Part shown: positions 1 through 10,800 of the stretch, piece after piece
Layout: each line of letters begins with the position of its first letter
How positions within the stretch are numbered: position 1 is the first letter of the stretch
Assembly: GCA_021300155.1 (NCBI GenBank)
Contig: JAJTID010000120.1
Location: 1-38,931, forward strand
Origin: Pirellula sp.
Lineage (GTDB): Bacteria > Planctomycetota > Planctomycetia > Pirellulales > Pirellulaceae
DNA length: 38,931 bases
Direction of reading: 5' to 3'
Position numbers and translations under genes: made by a program
The notes under the pieces: model-generated
Databases searched by the model: none
What the model was told of the DNA's origin: nothing
The model's input: only the letters and a program-made list of their open reading frames with translations

Positions 1-216
1 GTCGAGGAAGAAATTCCAGACGAAGAGGTCGTTCCAGCAGACGATGAGGATCCAGATCCCTTCGACGATTTCGACGAAGAGGACTTCGACGACGATTTTG
101 ATGACGACTTTGAAGAAGAACTCGATGACGAGTACGAAATCGAACCAAAAGACGATGGATTTGTCATTGGTACGGATGAACCTGATCTAGAACCAGACGA
201 AGAGGACATTGACTGA
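1..216 (+). CDS. C-terminal acidic tail of an unidentified protein (partial)
   Basis: Frame 1 is open from the first base to a TGA at 214-216, giving the last 71 residues of a protein that starts before the window. Aspartate and glutamate dominate (for example [19 protein letters not shown]), with several Phe residues spaced through the acidic run and no basic stretch. Such tails are disordered and often bind basic partners or metal ions, but the fragment holds no domain that would identify the family. The frame runs to within 7 bases of the likely ileS start, so the two genes are probably co-transcribed. The compositional bias is clear and the stop is real; the function is unknown. Confidence 0.7.
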   Translation, partial: VEEEIPDEEVVPADDEDPDPFDDFDEEDFDDDFDDDFEEELDDEYEIEPKDDGFVIGTDEPDLEPDEEDID

Positions 217-223
217 TCTCACG

Positions 224-3200
224 ATGTTTCATGCAGTCAAGCAAGATACGAAGTTCCCACAACTCGAAGAGCAAGTTCTCGCGTTCTGGAAGCAAAACAA
301 TATCTACCAACGAAGCCTCGATCTAAGAAAGAACGGTAAGCCGTTCGTTTTCTTTGAAGGACCTCCGACGGCCAACGGACTTCCACACCCTGGCCACTGC
401 CTTACGCGAGCAATCAAGGATCTATTTCCTCGCTATCGAACAATGCGGGGCTACCTATGCGAACGCAAGGCAGGCTGGGATACCCACGGTCTACCTGTCG
501 AGGTAGAAGTCTGCAAAGAACTCGGTATCCACGGTAAAGAAGAAATCGAAAGTTACGGCATCGAGGGCTTTGTTCAAAAATGCCAACAAAGTGTATGGAG
601 GTACATGCAAGAGTGGGAGCGAGTCACCGAACGACTCGGCTTCTGGATCGATCTTTCCCAAGCGTATGTCACATACCATCAGAGCTACATCGAAAGCGTT
701 TGGTGGTCGCTAAAGACTTTATTTGACAAGGGACTGCTATACCGCGGTCACAAAATCGTTTGGTGGTGGGCTCAGGGTGGAACCGCATTGAGCTCTGGTG
801 AAGTCGGCCAAGGGTATCGTCAAGTTGCAGACCCTAGCGTTTATGTTCGCTTCCCTCTAGAAGGTGAACCAAACACGTCCCTCGTTGTTTGGACAACAAC
901 TCCTTGGACTTTGCCTAGCAATCAGTTTGCGGCAGTGAATCCAGAACTCGAATATGCATACTGTTTCGATGAAACATCCAGCGAGACGATCGTCATCGCG
1001 AAAGCGCTTGTCGAGAGCTTGTCAGAAAAAACAAAACGAAAACTTGCCATTGTTAAGGTCGTCGTAGGAAGCGAGCTCGTCGGCAAATTTTATGTCCCAC
1101 CTTTTGATTGCTACTCAAAACAACTGGGGCATGCCGAAGCGAGACTGAAGAGCGGCGGCTCACAACGTCCCTGTTGGCGAGTGGTCGCAGCAAACTTCGT
1201 TACGATCGATTCCGGAACCGGCCTTGTGCACTTAGCACCTGCGTTCGGCGAGGTCGATTACGAAGTCCTTACCGAAGAACGATTGCGATTTGTCGAACCG
1301 AGCGTTCCACCGTTGCTGTGCGCAGTCGGGCCGAACGGTAAGTTCACGGCAGACTTCCCTTCGCACGAAGGCGTTTGGGTCAAAGATGCGGACAAAACGT
1401 TGCAGCGATTCCTCAAAGACGCAGGCAAACTATGGCATCAAGAGCAATACCTACACGACTATCCGTTCTGCTGGCGGGCTAGCGAAGATCCGCTCATCCA
1501 GTACCCCCGCGAAAGTTGGTTTATTCGCACGACCAAGTTTCGTGACTCAATGCTCGAGAACAACAAAACGATTGGCTGGTTGCCGGAACACATCGGACCA
1601 GGCCGATTTGGGAACTTCCTTGAATCGAATGTCGATTGGGCTCTCTCGCGCGAACGCTATTGGGGAACACCGCTACCGATCTGGGTTTGTGATCAAACGT
1701 CCCAAATGGAAGCGATCGGTTGCTACGAAGAACTAATCGCGAAGCCTGGCGTCCAAGGTACCGAAGTTTGGGCGAATGCAAAGAAGGCTAATCCGGAACT
1801 CGAAGATGATTTGCGAGTTCACAAACCGTACATCGACGCAGTGACCTATGATTCACCGTACGCACCTGGCGCTCGCATGCGGCGAGTCACGGAAGTCATC
1901 GATTGTTGGTATGACAGCGGAGCCATGCCATTTGCGCAATGGGGCTATCCTCACAAGAATGCGGAGTCCTTTAACTCGCAATTTCCTTCGGACTTTATCA
2001 GCGAAGCCATCGATCAAACCCGCGGGTGGTTTTACAGCCAATTGGCGATCAGCACGATGCTATTCGGTGCATCGGATGAAGATACAAAGAACGGAAAAAT
2101 TGCAGAGCGTGCTTATCCGCATCCGTTCAAGAATTGCATCGTTCTCGGACTCATGCTTGCAGAATGGTATGAGAGCAAAGATGGCAAGCAACGCTTTCTC
2201 ACCGAAGAGGAAGCTAAGACTGCGTGCGGCACAGACTATGTCGTGAAGACTGGAAAGATGTCCAAGCAGCTTCGCAATTATCGAAGCCCGCAGGAGATCT
2301 TTGACAAGTATGGGGCGGACGCGCTGCGTTGGTACTTGTTCTATAACCAAGCGCCTTGGAATTCCATTCTCTACAGCGAACGAGCGATTCGAGACAGCAT
2401 CTCGGAGTTCATCCTCCGATTATGGAATTCTGTTAGCTTCTTCTCCATCTACGCAGAAATCGATGGCTTTGCAGGCCCATCCGAAATCGCCTCTGGATTG
2501 GACCAACTCACGAGCGAGGAACTGAGTCGGGCCAAATCCTATCGACCTATCGAGCAACGAAGCGAACTCGATCGATGGATGATGAGCGAGCTAGCTGCGA
2601 CATGTCGAGACGTCGTGGAGAGGATGGATCGATACGACAGCTACGGGGCTTGTCAAACACTCCATGCTTTCGTAGACGCCATGAGCAATTGGTACATTCG
2701 CCGAAGTCGATCTCGCTATTGGGCTGCCGACAAACAGTCCGCTGACAAATTGGATGCTTACTGGACACTTTACGAGAGCTTTGTGGTCGTCGCCAAACTG
2801 ATCGCTCCGTTTACCCCGTTTCTTGCAGAATCCCTATGGAAACTGCTGAAGGGAGATCTCGCGGGAGTAAGAGATAGTGTTCATTTATGCGATTTCCCTG
2901 ACGGTGGTGCAATCGCTCCGGACGCAGAACTAAACGCGAGAATGAGTTTGCTCCGCGAGATAGCTTCCCTGGGACGATCCGCTCGAATGGATTCCAAGCT
3001 CAAGGTGCGACAACCTCTGCAACGCGTCGAAGTCTCATTGGCAGACGATTCGCAGATCCAATGGCTTCGCAAACATGACGACATCGTGCGTGAAGAGCTG
3101 AACGTCGACGAAATTCATTATGCCAGCGGAGCTAGCCCCTTTGTCGAATACCAAGTGCAACCGAACTTCCGTCGCCTCGGTCCCAAGGTCGGCCCATTGT

Positions 3201-3694
3201 TGCCTAAGCTAAAGCAACAACTTGGATCCGTCTCGGGTGCGACACTCCTCGAAGAGTTGACCGCAAACGGCAAGATCACATTGGTGCTAGACGGCAAGTC
3301 GATCGAGTTGGATTGCGAAGACATTCAAGTTCGAATGCAAGCCAAAGCCGGCTGGGCTGCTGCACAAGGGAAGCTATGCGTTGTCGCATTGAATACGGAA
3401 CTAACCGATGCGCTGATTCGACGTGGCATTGCGAAAGATGCAATTCGATTGGTCCAGGACTTGCGCAAGAAACGCGATTGCAATTTTACGGATCGGATTG
3501 AGATTTGGATTTTGGATGCACCAGTCGCGATGCGTGAAGCCCTCGAAGAAAACCAAGTGTTCATTTGCACCGAAACACTTGGTGTCTCGATTCACTTCGA
3601 TAATCCGCCTAGCGACCTGGAGTTAGACGATTGCGAACTGGGGGACTCGAAAGTCCGGATCGGGCTTCGTGTGACAACAGCATCCCTCGCATAG
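224..3694 (+). CDS. ileS: Isoleucyl-tRNA synthetase, eukaryote-like (type 2) form
   Basis: Class I aminoacyl-tRNA synthetase that charges tRNA-Ile in the cytoplasm. The product is 1156 residues from ATG 224. An in-frame TTG at 209 would add five residues but lies inside the upstream gene; the ATG gives the usual family start, with conserved sequence beginning almost at once. HPGH (HIGH motif) is at residues 55-58, followed by the [10 protein letters not shown] segment, and KMSKQ (KMSKS motif) is at 678-682. [10 protein letters not shown] and the [10 protein letters not shown] region are typical of the eukaryote-like IleRS2 branch, some members of which tolerate mupirocin. Two places where relatives carry zinc-binding cysteines have lost them: [10 protein letters not shown] stands where CPxCGTAL is usual, and the WVC segment keeps a single Cys. 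The C-terminal part is an anticodon-binding region without the bacterial zinc finger. Confidence 0.95.
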   Translation: MFHAVKQDTKFPQLEEQVLAFWKQNNIYQRSLDLRKNGKPFVFFEGPPTANGLPHPGHCLTRAIKDLFPRYRTMRGYLCERKAGWDTHGLPVEVEVCKELGIHGKEEIESYGIEGFVQKCQQSVWRYMQEWERVTERLGFWIDLSQAYVTYHQSYIESVWWSLKTLFDKGLLYRGHKIVWWWAQGGTALSSGEVGQGYRQVADPSVYVRFPLEGEPNTSLVVWTTTPWTLPSNQFAAVNPELEYAYCFDETSSETIVIAKALVESLSEKTKRKLAIVKVVVGSELVGKFYVPPFDCYSKQLGHAEARLKSGGSQRPCWRVVAANFVTIDSGTGLVHLAPAFGEVDYEVLTEERLRFVEPSVPPLLCAVGPNGKFTADFPSHEGVWVKDADKTLQRFLKDAGKLWHQEQYLHDYPFCWRASEDPLIQYPRESWFIRTTKFRDSMLENNKTIGWLPEHIGPGRFGNFLESNVDWALSRERYWGTPLPIWVCDQTSQMEAIGCYEELIAKPGVQGTEVWANAKKANPELEDDLRVHKPYIDAVTYDSPYAPGARMRRVTEVIDCWYDSGAMPFAQWGYPHKNAESFNSQFPSDFISEAIDQTRGWFYSQLAISTMLFGASDEDTKNGKIAERAYPHPFKNCIVLGLMLAEWYESKDGKQRFLTEEEAKTACGTDYVVKTGKMSKQLRNYRSPQEIFDKYGADALRWYLFYNQAPWNSILYSERAIRDSISEFILRLWNSVSFFSIYAEIDGFAGPSEIASGLDQLTSEELSRAKSYRPIEQRSELDRWMMSELAATCRDVVERMDRYDSYGACQTLHAFVDAMSNWYIRRSRSRYWAADKQSADKLDAYWTLYESFVVVAKLIAPFTPFLAESLWKLLKGDLAGVRDSVHLCDFPDGGAIAPDAELNARMSLLREIASLGRSARMDSKLKVRQPLQRVEVSLADDSQIQWLRKHDDIVREELNVDEIHYASGASPFVEYQVQPNFRRLGPKVGPLLPKLKQQLGSVSGATLLEELTANGKITLVLDGKSIELDCEDIQVRMQAKAGWAAAQGKLCVVALNTELTDALIRRGIAKDAIRLVQDLRKKRDCNFTDRIEIWILDAPVAMREALEENQVFICTETLGVSIHFDNPPSDLELDDCELGDSKVRIGLRVTTASLA

Positions 3695-4018
3695 TAAATC
3701 ACTTTACCACCCAATCATTCCAGAACGATACCTTTCTGCGTTCGATCTTTCTGCCAACCTGTCGGCCTGAAGAACCTGCATCTCTGCGTCGATGAAAACG
3801 CAGAGTCCAAGAACGATGAGCCAACATAGCCGAATAGAACGAAAGAAACCGAAAAAACATCTATCAGCGTCAGCAGCAATGGCGATTGATCATAAACAGT
3901 CGTTCTATCCAATGCGCGATCATGCAGCATGCGATTGATCCGCAATAGCAATTGCTCTTTTCGTCTTTTTTGCTTTCTTTCAGCCGATCTACCCTGCCTT
4001 CATCAGCAACTGATTCCG
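3695..4018. other. Intergenic region between convergent genes, nothing recognised
   Basis: These 324 bases separate the convergent ileS and HD-domain genes. Short open frames occur on the minus strand, but their composition is not protein-like. I found no convincing terminator hairpin, RNA gene or repeat. Confidence 0.5.
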
Positions 4019-4507
4019 CTATTCAAACAGTGGCATAGCCTTTAGATAGGTTTCTTGATCGATCTCGTCCGAGAGGAATTGTTTGGTCAAAATGTACCTC
4101 TGCAAACGTTTCGCGTCCTGAGCTGCGTGCTCGATGCGATAAGCGACACGATCCAATCGGTAATTATCGTTTAGATCAAGTAACTTTACCTGGGTTGCCA
4201 CTCGATCCGTTTTGATTCGTACGACATACTCTGCATACGACAGTTCGCTCGTATGCGTTAGCAACTCGATCGCATGAATCGCACGCGGATCTAATTGTGC
4301 CGTTACCAGGTCGTCTCGAGTGGCGATTGTATCTTCCAAGAGGTCATGTAACACCGCGGCTTGCTGAACAACCGGGTCGTTTGACTGGAGCATCAATGTC
4401 AACGGGTGCAGGATGTAAGCTATGCCAGCTTTGTCGCGTTGGCCTCGATGAAACTTGACCGCCAATGCGATCGCATTTTCGACGGCGATATCTGGAGTTG
4501 TAGACAT
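4019..4507 (-). CDS. Small HD-domain hydrolase, MESH1/SpoT-like
   Basis: A 162-residue single-domain protein resembling the hydrolase half of RelA/SpoT and the free-standing MESH1-type alarmone hydrolases. The metal-site pattern is visible: H20 in the AVKFHRGQ segment, H34 in YILHP, the HD pair at 54-55 in HDLLEDT, and D111/N115 in VKLLDLNDN, which corresponds to the KLADRLHN motif of SpoT. No synthetase, TGS or ACT domain is present, so it would be a hydrolase only. Hydrolysis of ppGpp or another phosphorylated nucleotide is inferred from the family; the substrate is not shown. It lies 44 bases downstream of the AAA+ ATPase gene on the same strand, so the two are probably one operon. A duplicated 15-bp sequence sits just upstream of its ATG. 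Confidence 0.8.
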   Translation of the reverse strand: MSTTPDIAVENAIALAVKFHRGQRDKAGIAYILHPLTLMLQSNDPVVQQAAVLHDLLEDTIATRDDLVTAQLDPRAIHAIELLTHTSELSYAEYVVRIKTDRVATQVKLLDLNDNYRLDRVAYRIEHAAQDAKRLQRYILTKQFLSDEIDQETYLKAMPLFE

Positions 4508-4508
4508 G

Positions 4509-4538
4509 GCTTACTTCTTCATTGCTTACTTCTTCATT
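4509..4538 (-). repeat. 15-bp tandem duplication upstream of the HD-domain gene
   Basis: The 15-mer GCTTACTTCTTCATT occurs twice head to tail on the + strand. On the coding strand this places AATGAAGAAGTAAGC twice just before the ATG at 4507, duplicating a purine-rich stretch that could act as the ribosome binding region. Confidence 0.75.
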
Positions 4539-4551
4539 CGATTCGTAGCGT

Positions 4552-5517
4552 TCAAATGCGGTTATCTTCCTCATTCTCTTCGAAATCATCAAAATCAGGA
4601 TGCATCGGATCGTCTGGGTCTAAGAAAAAGTCACCTAAACCGTGTGGTAGAGTATTGGCACCTAGCGATCTCGATCGACGTTCATGCGTCGCTTCGAGAT
4701 CGAGCGCGTCTTCTCCTAAACAAGCCATCAACGCTTTTTGCCAAACCTGATCTTTCGCCACAGGGTGCGTGGAATCTTGCGACAACAACTTAATGGCATA
4801 CCGAAGCATTTGAATGCCATCTCGAGCAGAGTAATCCAGTTTTAGAGCATGCGACTGTTGTAGAAAATCGACAGTCAACGTAAGCATCTCATCGCTGGCA
4901 AAAGGTAGGTGATACTTTAGAATTGCGAGCTCATCTTCTCGGTTTGGAAATCCAACCTGCAACGTCGGTTGCAAACGGCTCATGATGTAGTCTGGAATCT
5001 CGTAGGTCGAATCGTCCTGATTCATGGTAACAGCGCATCGAAAGCCTGGATGAGCCTTGATCGATACGCCAGCAACGATCGACTCGATATAACGACGATG
5101 ATCCAAAAGAGGGGCGAGCGATGCCCATGATTTTTCATTCATGCGATTCCCTTCGTCGAGAATACAGACCGCTCCACGGATCATGGCAGTGACCAGAGGT
5201 GAGGCGTGATATGCAATTTTTCCATTGCTCGCCAAGATGGGGGTGATCAGCAAGTCTTCAGGCCGCGTATCTGCCGTACATTGATAAATGTATAAATCCT
5301 GGTCGCGAGCCTTGGCCGCAGCCATCGCCAGGGCCGTCTTTCCAATACCGGGCGGTCCTACTAACCTGGGTGCTAACGGCAAATCGCTCTTGTCGACGAC
5401 CAGCCAGCATGCCGCTAACTGTCGCAATACCTCTGTCTGACCAATCCACTGCAACTCATTGGAAATAGAATTGCTCAAAGAGAGCGTGACGCCGTCGATT
5501 TGAACTGTGTCCTGCAT
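4552..5517 (-). CDS. MoxR-like AAA+ ATPase
   Basis: A 321-residue ATPase of the MoxR/AAA_5 type, a family of chaperone-like ATPases that usually act with a VWA-domain partner on metal insertion or complex assembly. Walker A is GPPGIGKT at 54-61, Walker B AVCILDE at 116-122, sensor 1 Asn is at about 166 (VTMNQDD), and an arginine-finger candidate follows in YIMSRLQP. The last 35 residues are proline- and acid-rich and look like a disordered tail. No VWA gene lies beside it; instead there is a downstream HD hydrolase and a divergent DUF5682-like gene whose ATG is 92 bases away. Such divergent pairing suggests shared control. The client is unknown. Confidence 0.85.
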   Translation of the reverse strand: MQDTVQIDGVTLSLSNSISNELQWIGQTEVLRQLAACWLVVDKSDLPLAPRLVGPPGIGKTALAMAAAKARDQDLYIYQCTADTRPEDLLITPILASNGKIAYHASPLVTAMIRGAVCILDEGNRMNEKSWASLAPLLDHRRYIESIVAGVSIKAHPGFRCAVTMNQDDSTYEIPDYIMSRLQPTLQVGFPNREDELAILKYHLPFASDEMLTLTVDFLQQSHALKLDYSARDGIQMLRYAIKLLSQDSTHPVAKDQVWQKALMACLGEDALDLEATHERRSRSLGANTLPHGLGDFFLDPDDPMHPDFDDFEENEEDNRI

Positions 5518-5609
5518 GGGTCGTTTGTATCAATACGGTTGACGTTAGAATAAAAAAATGTTCAAACTGATCAAGAATTGTAACAGATCTACCAAGAAAG
5601 GGGCTGCTC

Positions 5610-7538
5610 ATGGCTGATTGCTTCCGGCTCGATGACAAAGTGACATTGCTCCCGGTGGTTCATCGCAGCGGCACGCACGCGCGAGCTGTTGAGAACTGGC
5701 TTCTCGAACAAGAGATCGACTGCCTTGCTGTTCCATTACCACCCTCTTTCCGAGAAAGCGTTCTGGCCGGAGTAGAACTCCTACCAACGATTTCTATCGT
5801 TGCCCAAGCTCCAGACGCGGCTTCTTGGTCCGAACCAGAATTAAGAGATTGGTCCGAACAAAATCAAGAAGAGCTGGACGAAGACGAGTCTGAGGGTTGG
5901 CTTATGGATGTTTCTTATAGCTACGTCCCGATTGATCCCTGCCAAAGCGTCATCGCAGCGATTCGTTACGCCGTAGGAGAACGGATCCCAACTCGATTCG
6001 TCGATATGGAAACACCGATCTTTGAAGGTGAAGATAGCTACGTCACTCCCGATTGTTTCGCTCTTCGTGAAGTCAGCCTCGAGGTCTTTAGTGCCGCATT
6101 ATTGCCGAGCATCCCTCGACCAACTTCGGAACAAACAATCGATCGGATCCGGACGATGGCGTCGAGGCTTTTGGAGCTAAGACAGCGATTCAACAAAATT
6201 GTAATGGTCTGTTCGATCGCTCATTGGCCGTGGATTCGCGAAGCCTACCAACAATTACTCCTTACAGAATCATCGGAACAGGAAATCGTCACCAACGATA
6301 TTCCTGCCGTCAATTATTCAGTAAACGAAAAGACACTTGTTTTCCTTTTGGGAGAATTGCCTTACATCACATCAGTGTACGAGCAGCAGAGATTCACTTT
6401 CCAAGAAAAAGATGTTGAAACTGCAATCGATGGGGTCAAGCGATTGTATCTTTCTGCACGTTCGTCATACATTGCCGACTTTGGCAAACGCGCTAGAAAG
6501 ATCTCCCCAATGCTGTTGGCGCAATGTCTTAAGTACGCACGAAACCTGACTTTGCTAGATCGTCGATTGACGCCGGATATGTACACGTTGGTGCTGGCTG
6601 CGAAACAAACACTCGGCGACCAGTTCGCCATCCATGTGGCAGAGACGATCCGAGATTATGCCTTTCAAGAGCCGCTCCCATGGCCCAGTGTCGACATGGG
6701 CATTCAAGAGATGAGACTGCCGGATGGAGATACGGTCCCTGCATTGAGTCGATTGGGTGAGTCTGATGGACAATGGCGATCATTGGAACTGAATCGCAAA
6801 CCTCTCAAGGATGAGTCGTTGCAGTGGCGCATGCAATGGAATCCTTATCAGCAATGCTCCTGGCTACCCGATGATGCCAAGATCGAAAGCTTCCGAACTC
6901 GCGTGATCGACCGCGCTCGCGCATTGCTCGGTGCAGATCTAGCACGATCGGAAAAGTTTACAACGAGCATGATGGATGGCATCGATATTCGAGAAACATT
7001 GAGACATTGGTACGATGGTACGCTATACGTCAAAGTGCAACCACCCAGCGTTGGGCATCTCGACGCGTGCGTGTTCTTGTTTGAAGCCTCGCCTGATCCC
7101 GCGGTCTATACATGGCGGACGACATGGTTTGCTGAGCATTCCTGGGAATCGACGCTGGCTTTTTACGCAACCGATTTCCACGAGGAGATACTCGGGCCAG
7201 GTGTCGCGGTAGCCACCTACGGCGGAGCGCTCTTTCTTTATCCTCCGAGATCGATCCCCGACATTTGGTCGGACAAGGAGCTGCAGTTTGCAGATACGTT
7301 GGAAGAAAAACTGATCGCTGCGGCCTGCTTGCACGCCAATTCCAAGCAAATCGCATTACTTTCGCCGCTCGCTCCGCTGGCCTCTTGGCGTCGAATTGCG
7401 AAGCGATTTGGCAAATCGCTGGTCCACGTTCCACTTTCCCAATTCAGCGACGCGATGGTCGCTCAGTTAAGAACGGTGCATGTTCTCAACGGAAAAGAGG
7501 TCCGTAGCTTCGCGGCCCACTTCATTCGACAAGCGTAA
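5610..7538 (+). CDS. TraB/DUF5682-like protein of unknown function
   Basis: A 642-residue soluble protein with no signal peptide or membrane segment. The first 230 residues resemble the TraB/GumN-related DUF5682 family in layout: an opening HRSGTHARAVENWL segment where DUF5682 has HGPGSAR followed by a helix, a following LLPTISIVAQAPD strand, a middle segment matching the usual 'P..AIRYA...G.P.RFVDM' pattern (residues about 108-134), and a later VMVCSIAHWPW segment like the conserved 'VVCGAWHVP'. The C-terminal 350 residues are unrecognised. DUF5682 genes are commonly found in loci with MoxR-type ATPases, and an AAA+ ATPase gene is divergent here. The similarity is from memory of the family pattern and needs a profile search. 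A purine-rich AAAGGGG lies about 8 bases before the ATG. Confidence 0.6.
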   Translation: MADCFRLDDKVTLLPVVHRSGTHARAVENWLLEQEIDCLAVPLPPSFRESVLAGVELLPTISIVAQAPDAASWSEPELRDWSEQNQEELDEDESEGWLMDVSYSYVPIDPCQSVIAAIRYAVGERIPTRFVDMETPIFEGEDSYVTPDCFALREVSLEVFSAALLPSIPRPTSEQTIDRIRTMASRLLELRQRFNKIVMVCSIAHWPWIREAYQQLLLTESSEQEIVTNDIPAVNYSVNEKTLVFLLGELPYITSVYEQQRFTFQEKDVETAIDGVKRLYLSARSSYIADFGKRARKISPMLLAQCLKYARNLTLLDRRLTPDMYTLVLAAKQTLGDQFAIHVAETIRDYAFQEPLPWPSVDMGIQEMRLPDGDTVPALSRLGESDGQWRSLELNRKPLKDESLQWRMQWNPYQQCSWLPDDAKIESFRTRVIDRARALLGADLARSEKFTTSMMDGIDIRETLRHWYDGTLYVKVQPPSVGHLDACVFLFEASPDPAVYTWRTTWFAEHSWESTLAFYATDFHEEILGPGVAVATYGGALFLYPPRSIPDIWSDKELQFADTLEEKLIAAACLHANSKQIALLSPLAPLASWRRIAKRFGKSLVHVPLSQFSDAMVAQLRTVHVLNGKEVRSFAAHFIRQA

Positions 7539-7824
7539 ACTTGATCATTCGTGATCGCGATGTAGAGCTAAAGGTAGGCTTACTTCAAAAGGGAAGGCAG
7601 AAACTCGTGGAGTAATCGAGCACGATGGTAAACGAAGGTAATCCACTTGGCGAAAACTTTTAGCCATTTTGGTAGCTACAGTTGTTTCAAAAAGCCGACA
7701 ATCGGAGGACAATTAGAACTCAATTTGATGTCGCTTAGAATCATTGGGGCGTTTCGCGCGAACCAAAATCATTCGATGTCGACATCCCCGCCGTTTTCCA
7801 ACTCACCCACCTCCGATTTCTTCC

Positions 7825-10800
7825 ATGCACATTCGCAAACTGCTTTCCCTTGGCTGTCTCTTGTTGCTCACGTCTACGCCAGAGCAGGGGAGGGGGGAGC
7901 CACAGGATTATTCTACGCAACTCCCTCGAATTGCCCCTCGGACTCCCGCGGATTCGATCGCTACGATGACGATCGCCCCGGGCTATCGGATAGAATTGGT
8001 TGCAAGCGAACCCCATGTTTTCGACCCAGTTGCGATCGCCTTCGACGAGTCATCGCGTCTGTATGCAGTCGAAATGTGCGATTATTCGGAACAAGAAACC
8101 GAACATCTTGGAAACGTACGTCTACTTGAAGACAGAGATCGCAATGGCTCCTACGAGACTAGCATTCTTTTCGCAGAAAAACTCTCTTGGCCTACAGCGA
8201 TCGCTTGCTACGACGGGGGAGTTTTCGTCGGCGCTGCACCTGATATCTGGTATCTCAAAGACACAAACGGTGATGGCGCAGCCGACATTCGCGAAAAGGT
8301 GTTTACCGGCTTCGGACGGAGCAATGTCCAGGGATTGTTGAATAGCTTTTGTTGGGGACTCGACAATCGGCTCTATGGACAAACAAGCAGTTCCGGTGGC
8401 ACAATCACGCGCCCCGATGTCGCTGACTCAAAACCCGTCTCCTTGGGTGGTCGCGATTTCTCCTTCGACCCGCGAACTCGCGACATTCGCTCCGAAAGCG
8501 GTGGAGGTCAGCACGGTATGTCGTTCGACGATTGGGGGAATCGATTCTCGTGTCAGAATAGCGACCACCTCCAATTGCATGTGTACGACGAAAGTTACCA
8601 AAAGCCCGACAATCTACTACCTCTCCCCTCCATTCGACAGAGCATTGCCATCGACGGCCCACAAGCGACGGTCTACCGCCGAAGTGAAGTCGAACCATGG
8701 CGGATCTTGCGCACCAATCTGCGCGTGACGAAGCAAGTAACAGGACTCGTCGAAGGGGGGGGACGTCCAAGTGGTTACTTTACTAGCGCGACTGGTATCA
8801 CGATTTATCGAGGGGATGCGATGCCCGAACTACGTGGCCTAGCCTTCGTCGGTGATGTCGGGAGCAATATCGTTCATCGCAAACGATTAAAGCCTAACGG
8901 AGTCAGCATGGTCGGCGAACGGATCGATCAAGACTCGGAGTTCATCGCGGCAACCGATATCTGGTTTCGACCTGTTCAGTTTTCCAATGCTCCAGACGGC
9001 AGCCTTTTCCTTCTGGATCTCTATCGCGAAGTAATCGAACATCCGAAATCGCTACCCGAAGTCATCAAGAAGCATCTTGATTTGACCAGCGGTCGAGATC
9101 GAGGGCGACTCTATCGAATCATCCCCAACAAGGGACTCGCAACTCGCGACACGGATTTGAAGAAGCGGTCGACGGATGAACTGATCGAATTGTTGGGACA
9201 CTCCAATAGTTGGCATCGCGAAACGGCTGCACAGTTGCTGGCGAACCATATTTCGGAGGGGAATAAAACATCGCCAACCGATGCCAGTAACTTGCTTCAG
9301 AAAATTGACGCGACTGCATCACGCATTGAACATGGTGAAGGGAAACTGCAGTGCCTCGGAGTACTTAGCTACTTTCGTCATTTGCCGGCAAATCCAAGTG
9401 TATGGCTGAAACATGAAGATCCCCGGGTCCGGTCTTATGCGGTCCGACTCTTGGAACCGATGGCAAACGTCGATGCATCGCTACGCAGTGACATGCGAAA
9501 TCTCGCAACGGATGCCAATAACCGCGTTCGATTTCAAGTGGCATTAACTCTCGTAGCCTTACCTCAAATCGATGCAGAGCAACAGGAGCAATCGATTGCA
9601 GTAAAGTCAATGTTAAAGTCGACCAACAATGACCCATCGCTCGAATCAGCAGCAGCCAATGCTTCGCGCCCATTTCTTGCTGACTTCTCCAACGAGATAA
9701 TTGCCAGCGGAGCAGGGCAGGGGGGGCAATTCAATCCGTGGTCCGAGTCCGCCAGTTTACTCGTTGGCCGGTGCTTTGCACTTGCTGCTAGCGAAACCGA
9801 AATTCAAGCAATCGACAAGCGGCTGACCCTTTCGCCGAATACACCGAATGTGGTGGCTTCTTGGGTGAAGGGCTGCCTTCGTGGTCTTGCGACTCGCTGG
9901 AAATACGATCTGAAAAAGCTGGAGACCTGCCCTCAATTGGCGAAGGTTGTTCAGCAATCTATTGAGCAAAGCAAACTGTCCGGTATCACAGAGCAGCTAT
10001 CTCTGTCTCAAAAACTAGATGCGATTCAATCGATTCGATGGAGTCGTTCGAATGAAAGTGCAGATTTGTTGTTTCGCTGGATGGATCTTCGAGAACCTTC
10101 GGAGGTACAACTCGCCGCCCTCGATGGGATCGCTTCGTGTGCGAATGAAGAAGTCATCAACAAGTTGATCACCAAATACACGTCCTTGTCACCATCGATC
10201 CGTACTAAAGCGGCTGATTTGCTCTTGTCGAAAAAAGGGTGGCTAGAAATTTTGCTGAGAAGGGCAGGGGAGGGGGGATTCGATTTGCAGGACTTGGACG
10301 CAAGTCGTCAGAACGCACTGCAACAACATGCGGATTCTGCCATTCGCGAAAAAGCCAATTCGTTACTCGGTCGATCAACGAATTCGAATCGAGAAGAAGT
10401 GCTAGCCAAATACCGCGAGTCCCTCTCCCTTCGAGGGAACCAAGGGATAGGGAAACAGCATTTTGCAAAATCCTGTGCGGCATGCCACCGACTCGATGGT
10501 GTCGGATACGAGCTGGGACCGAACTTAGCGACGTTCAAGTATCGTGGCGCAGAGGCCATTCTCCAAAACGTGATCGACCCAAACCGCGAAGTGAACCCGC
10601 AGTACATCAGCTATACGATCTTGACTACGGATGATCGAACCATAACAGGGATGATCGAATCGGAAACAGCGACCCATATAACGCTTGTACGGGGCGACAA
10701 TGCCCGTGATACCATTCCTCGCTCGGAAATCGAACAACTCAAGAGTTCCCGAGTCTCCATCATGCCTGAGGGGTTGGAGAATCAGCTCAATCCGCAATCA

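Noticed and set aside
5518-5609. Sigma70 promoter pair between the divergent AAA+ and DUF5682-like genes
   Set aside because: A TTGACG occurs but no convincing -10 element lies at the right distance on either strand.
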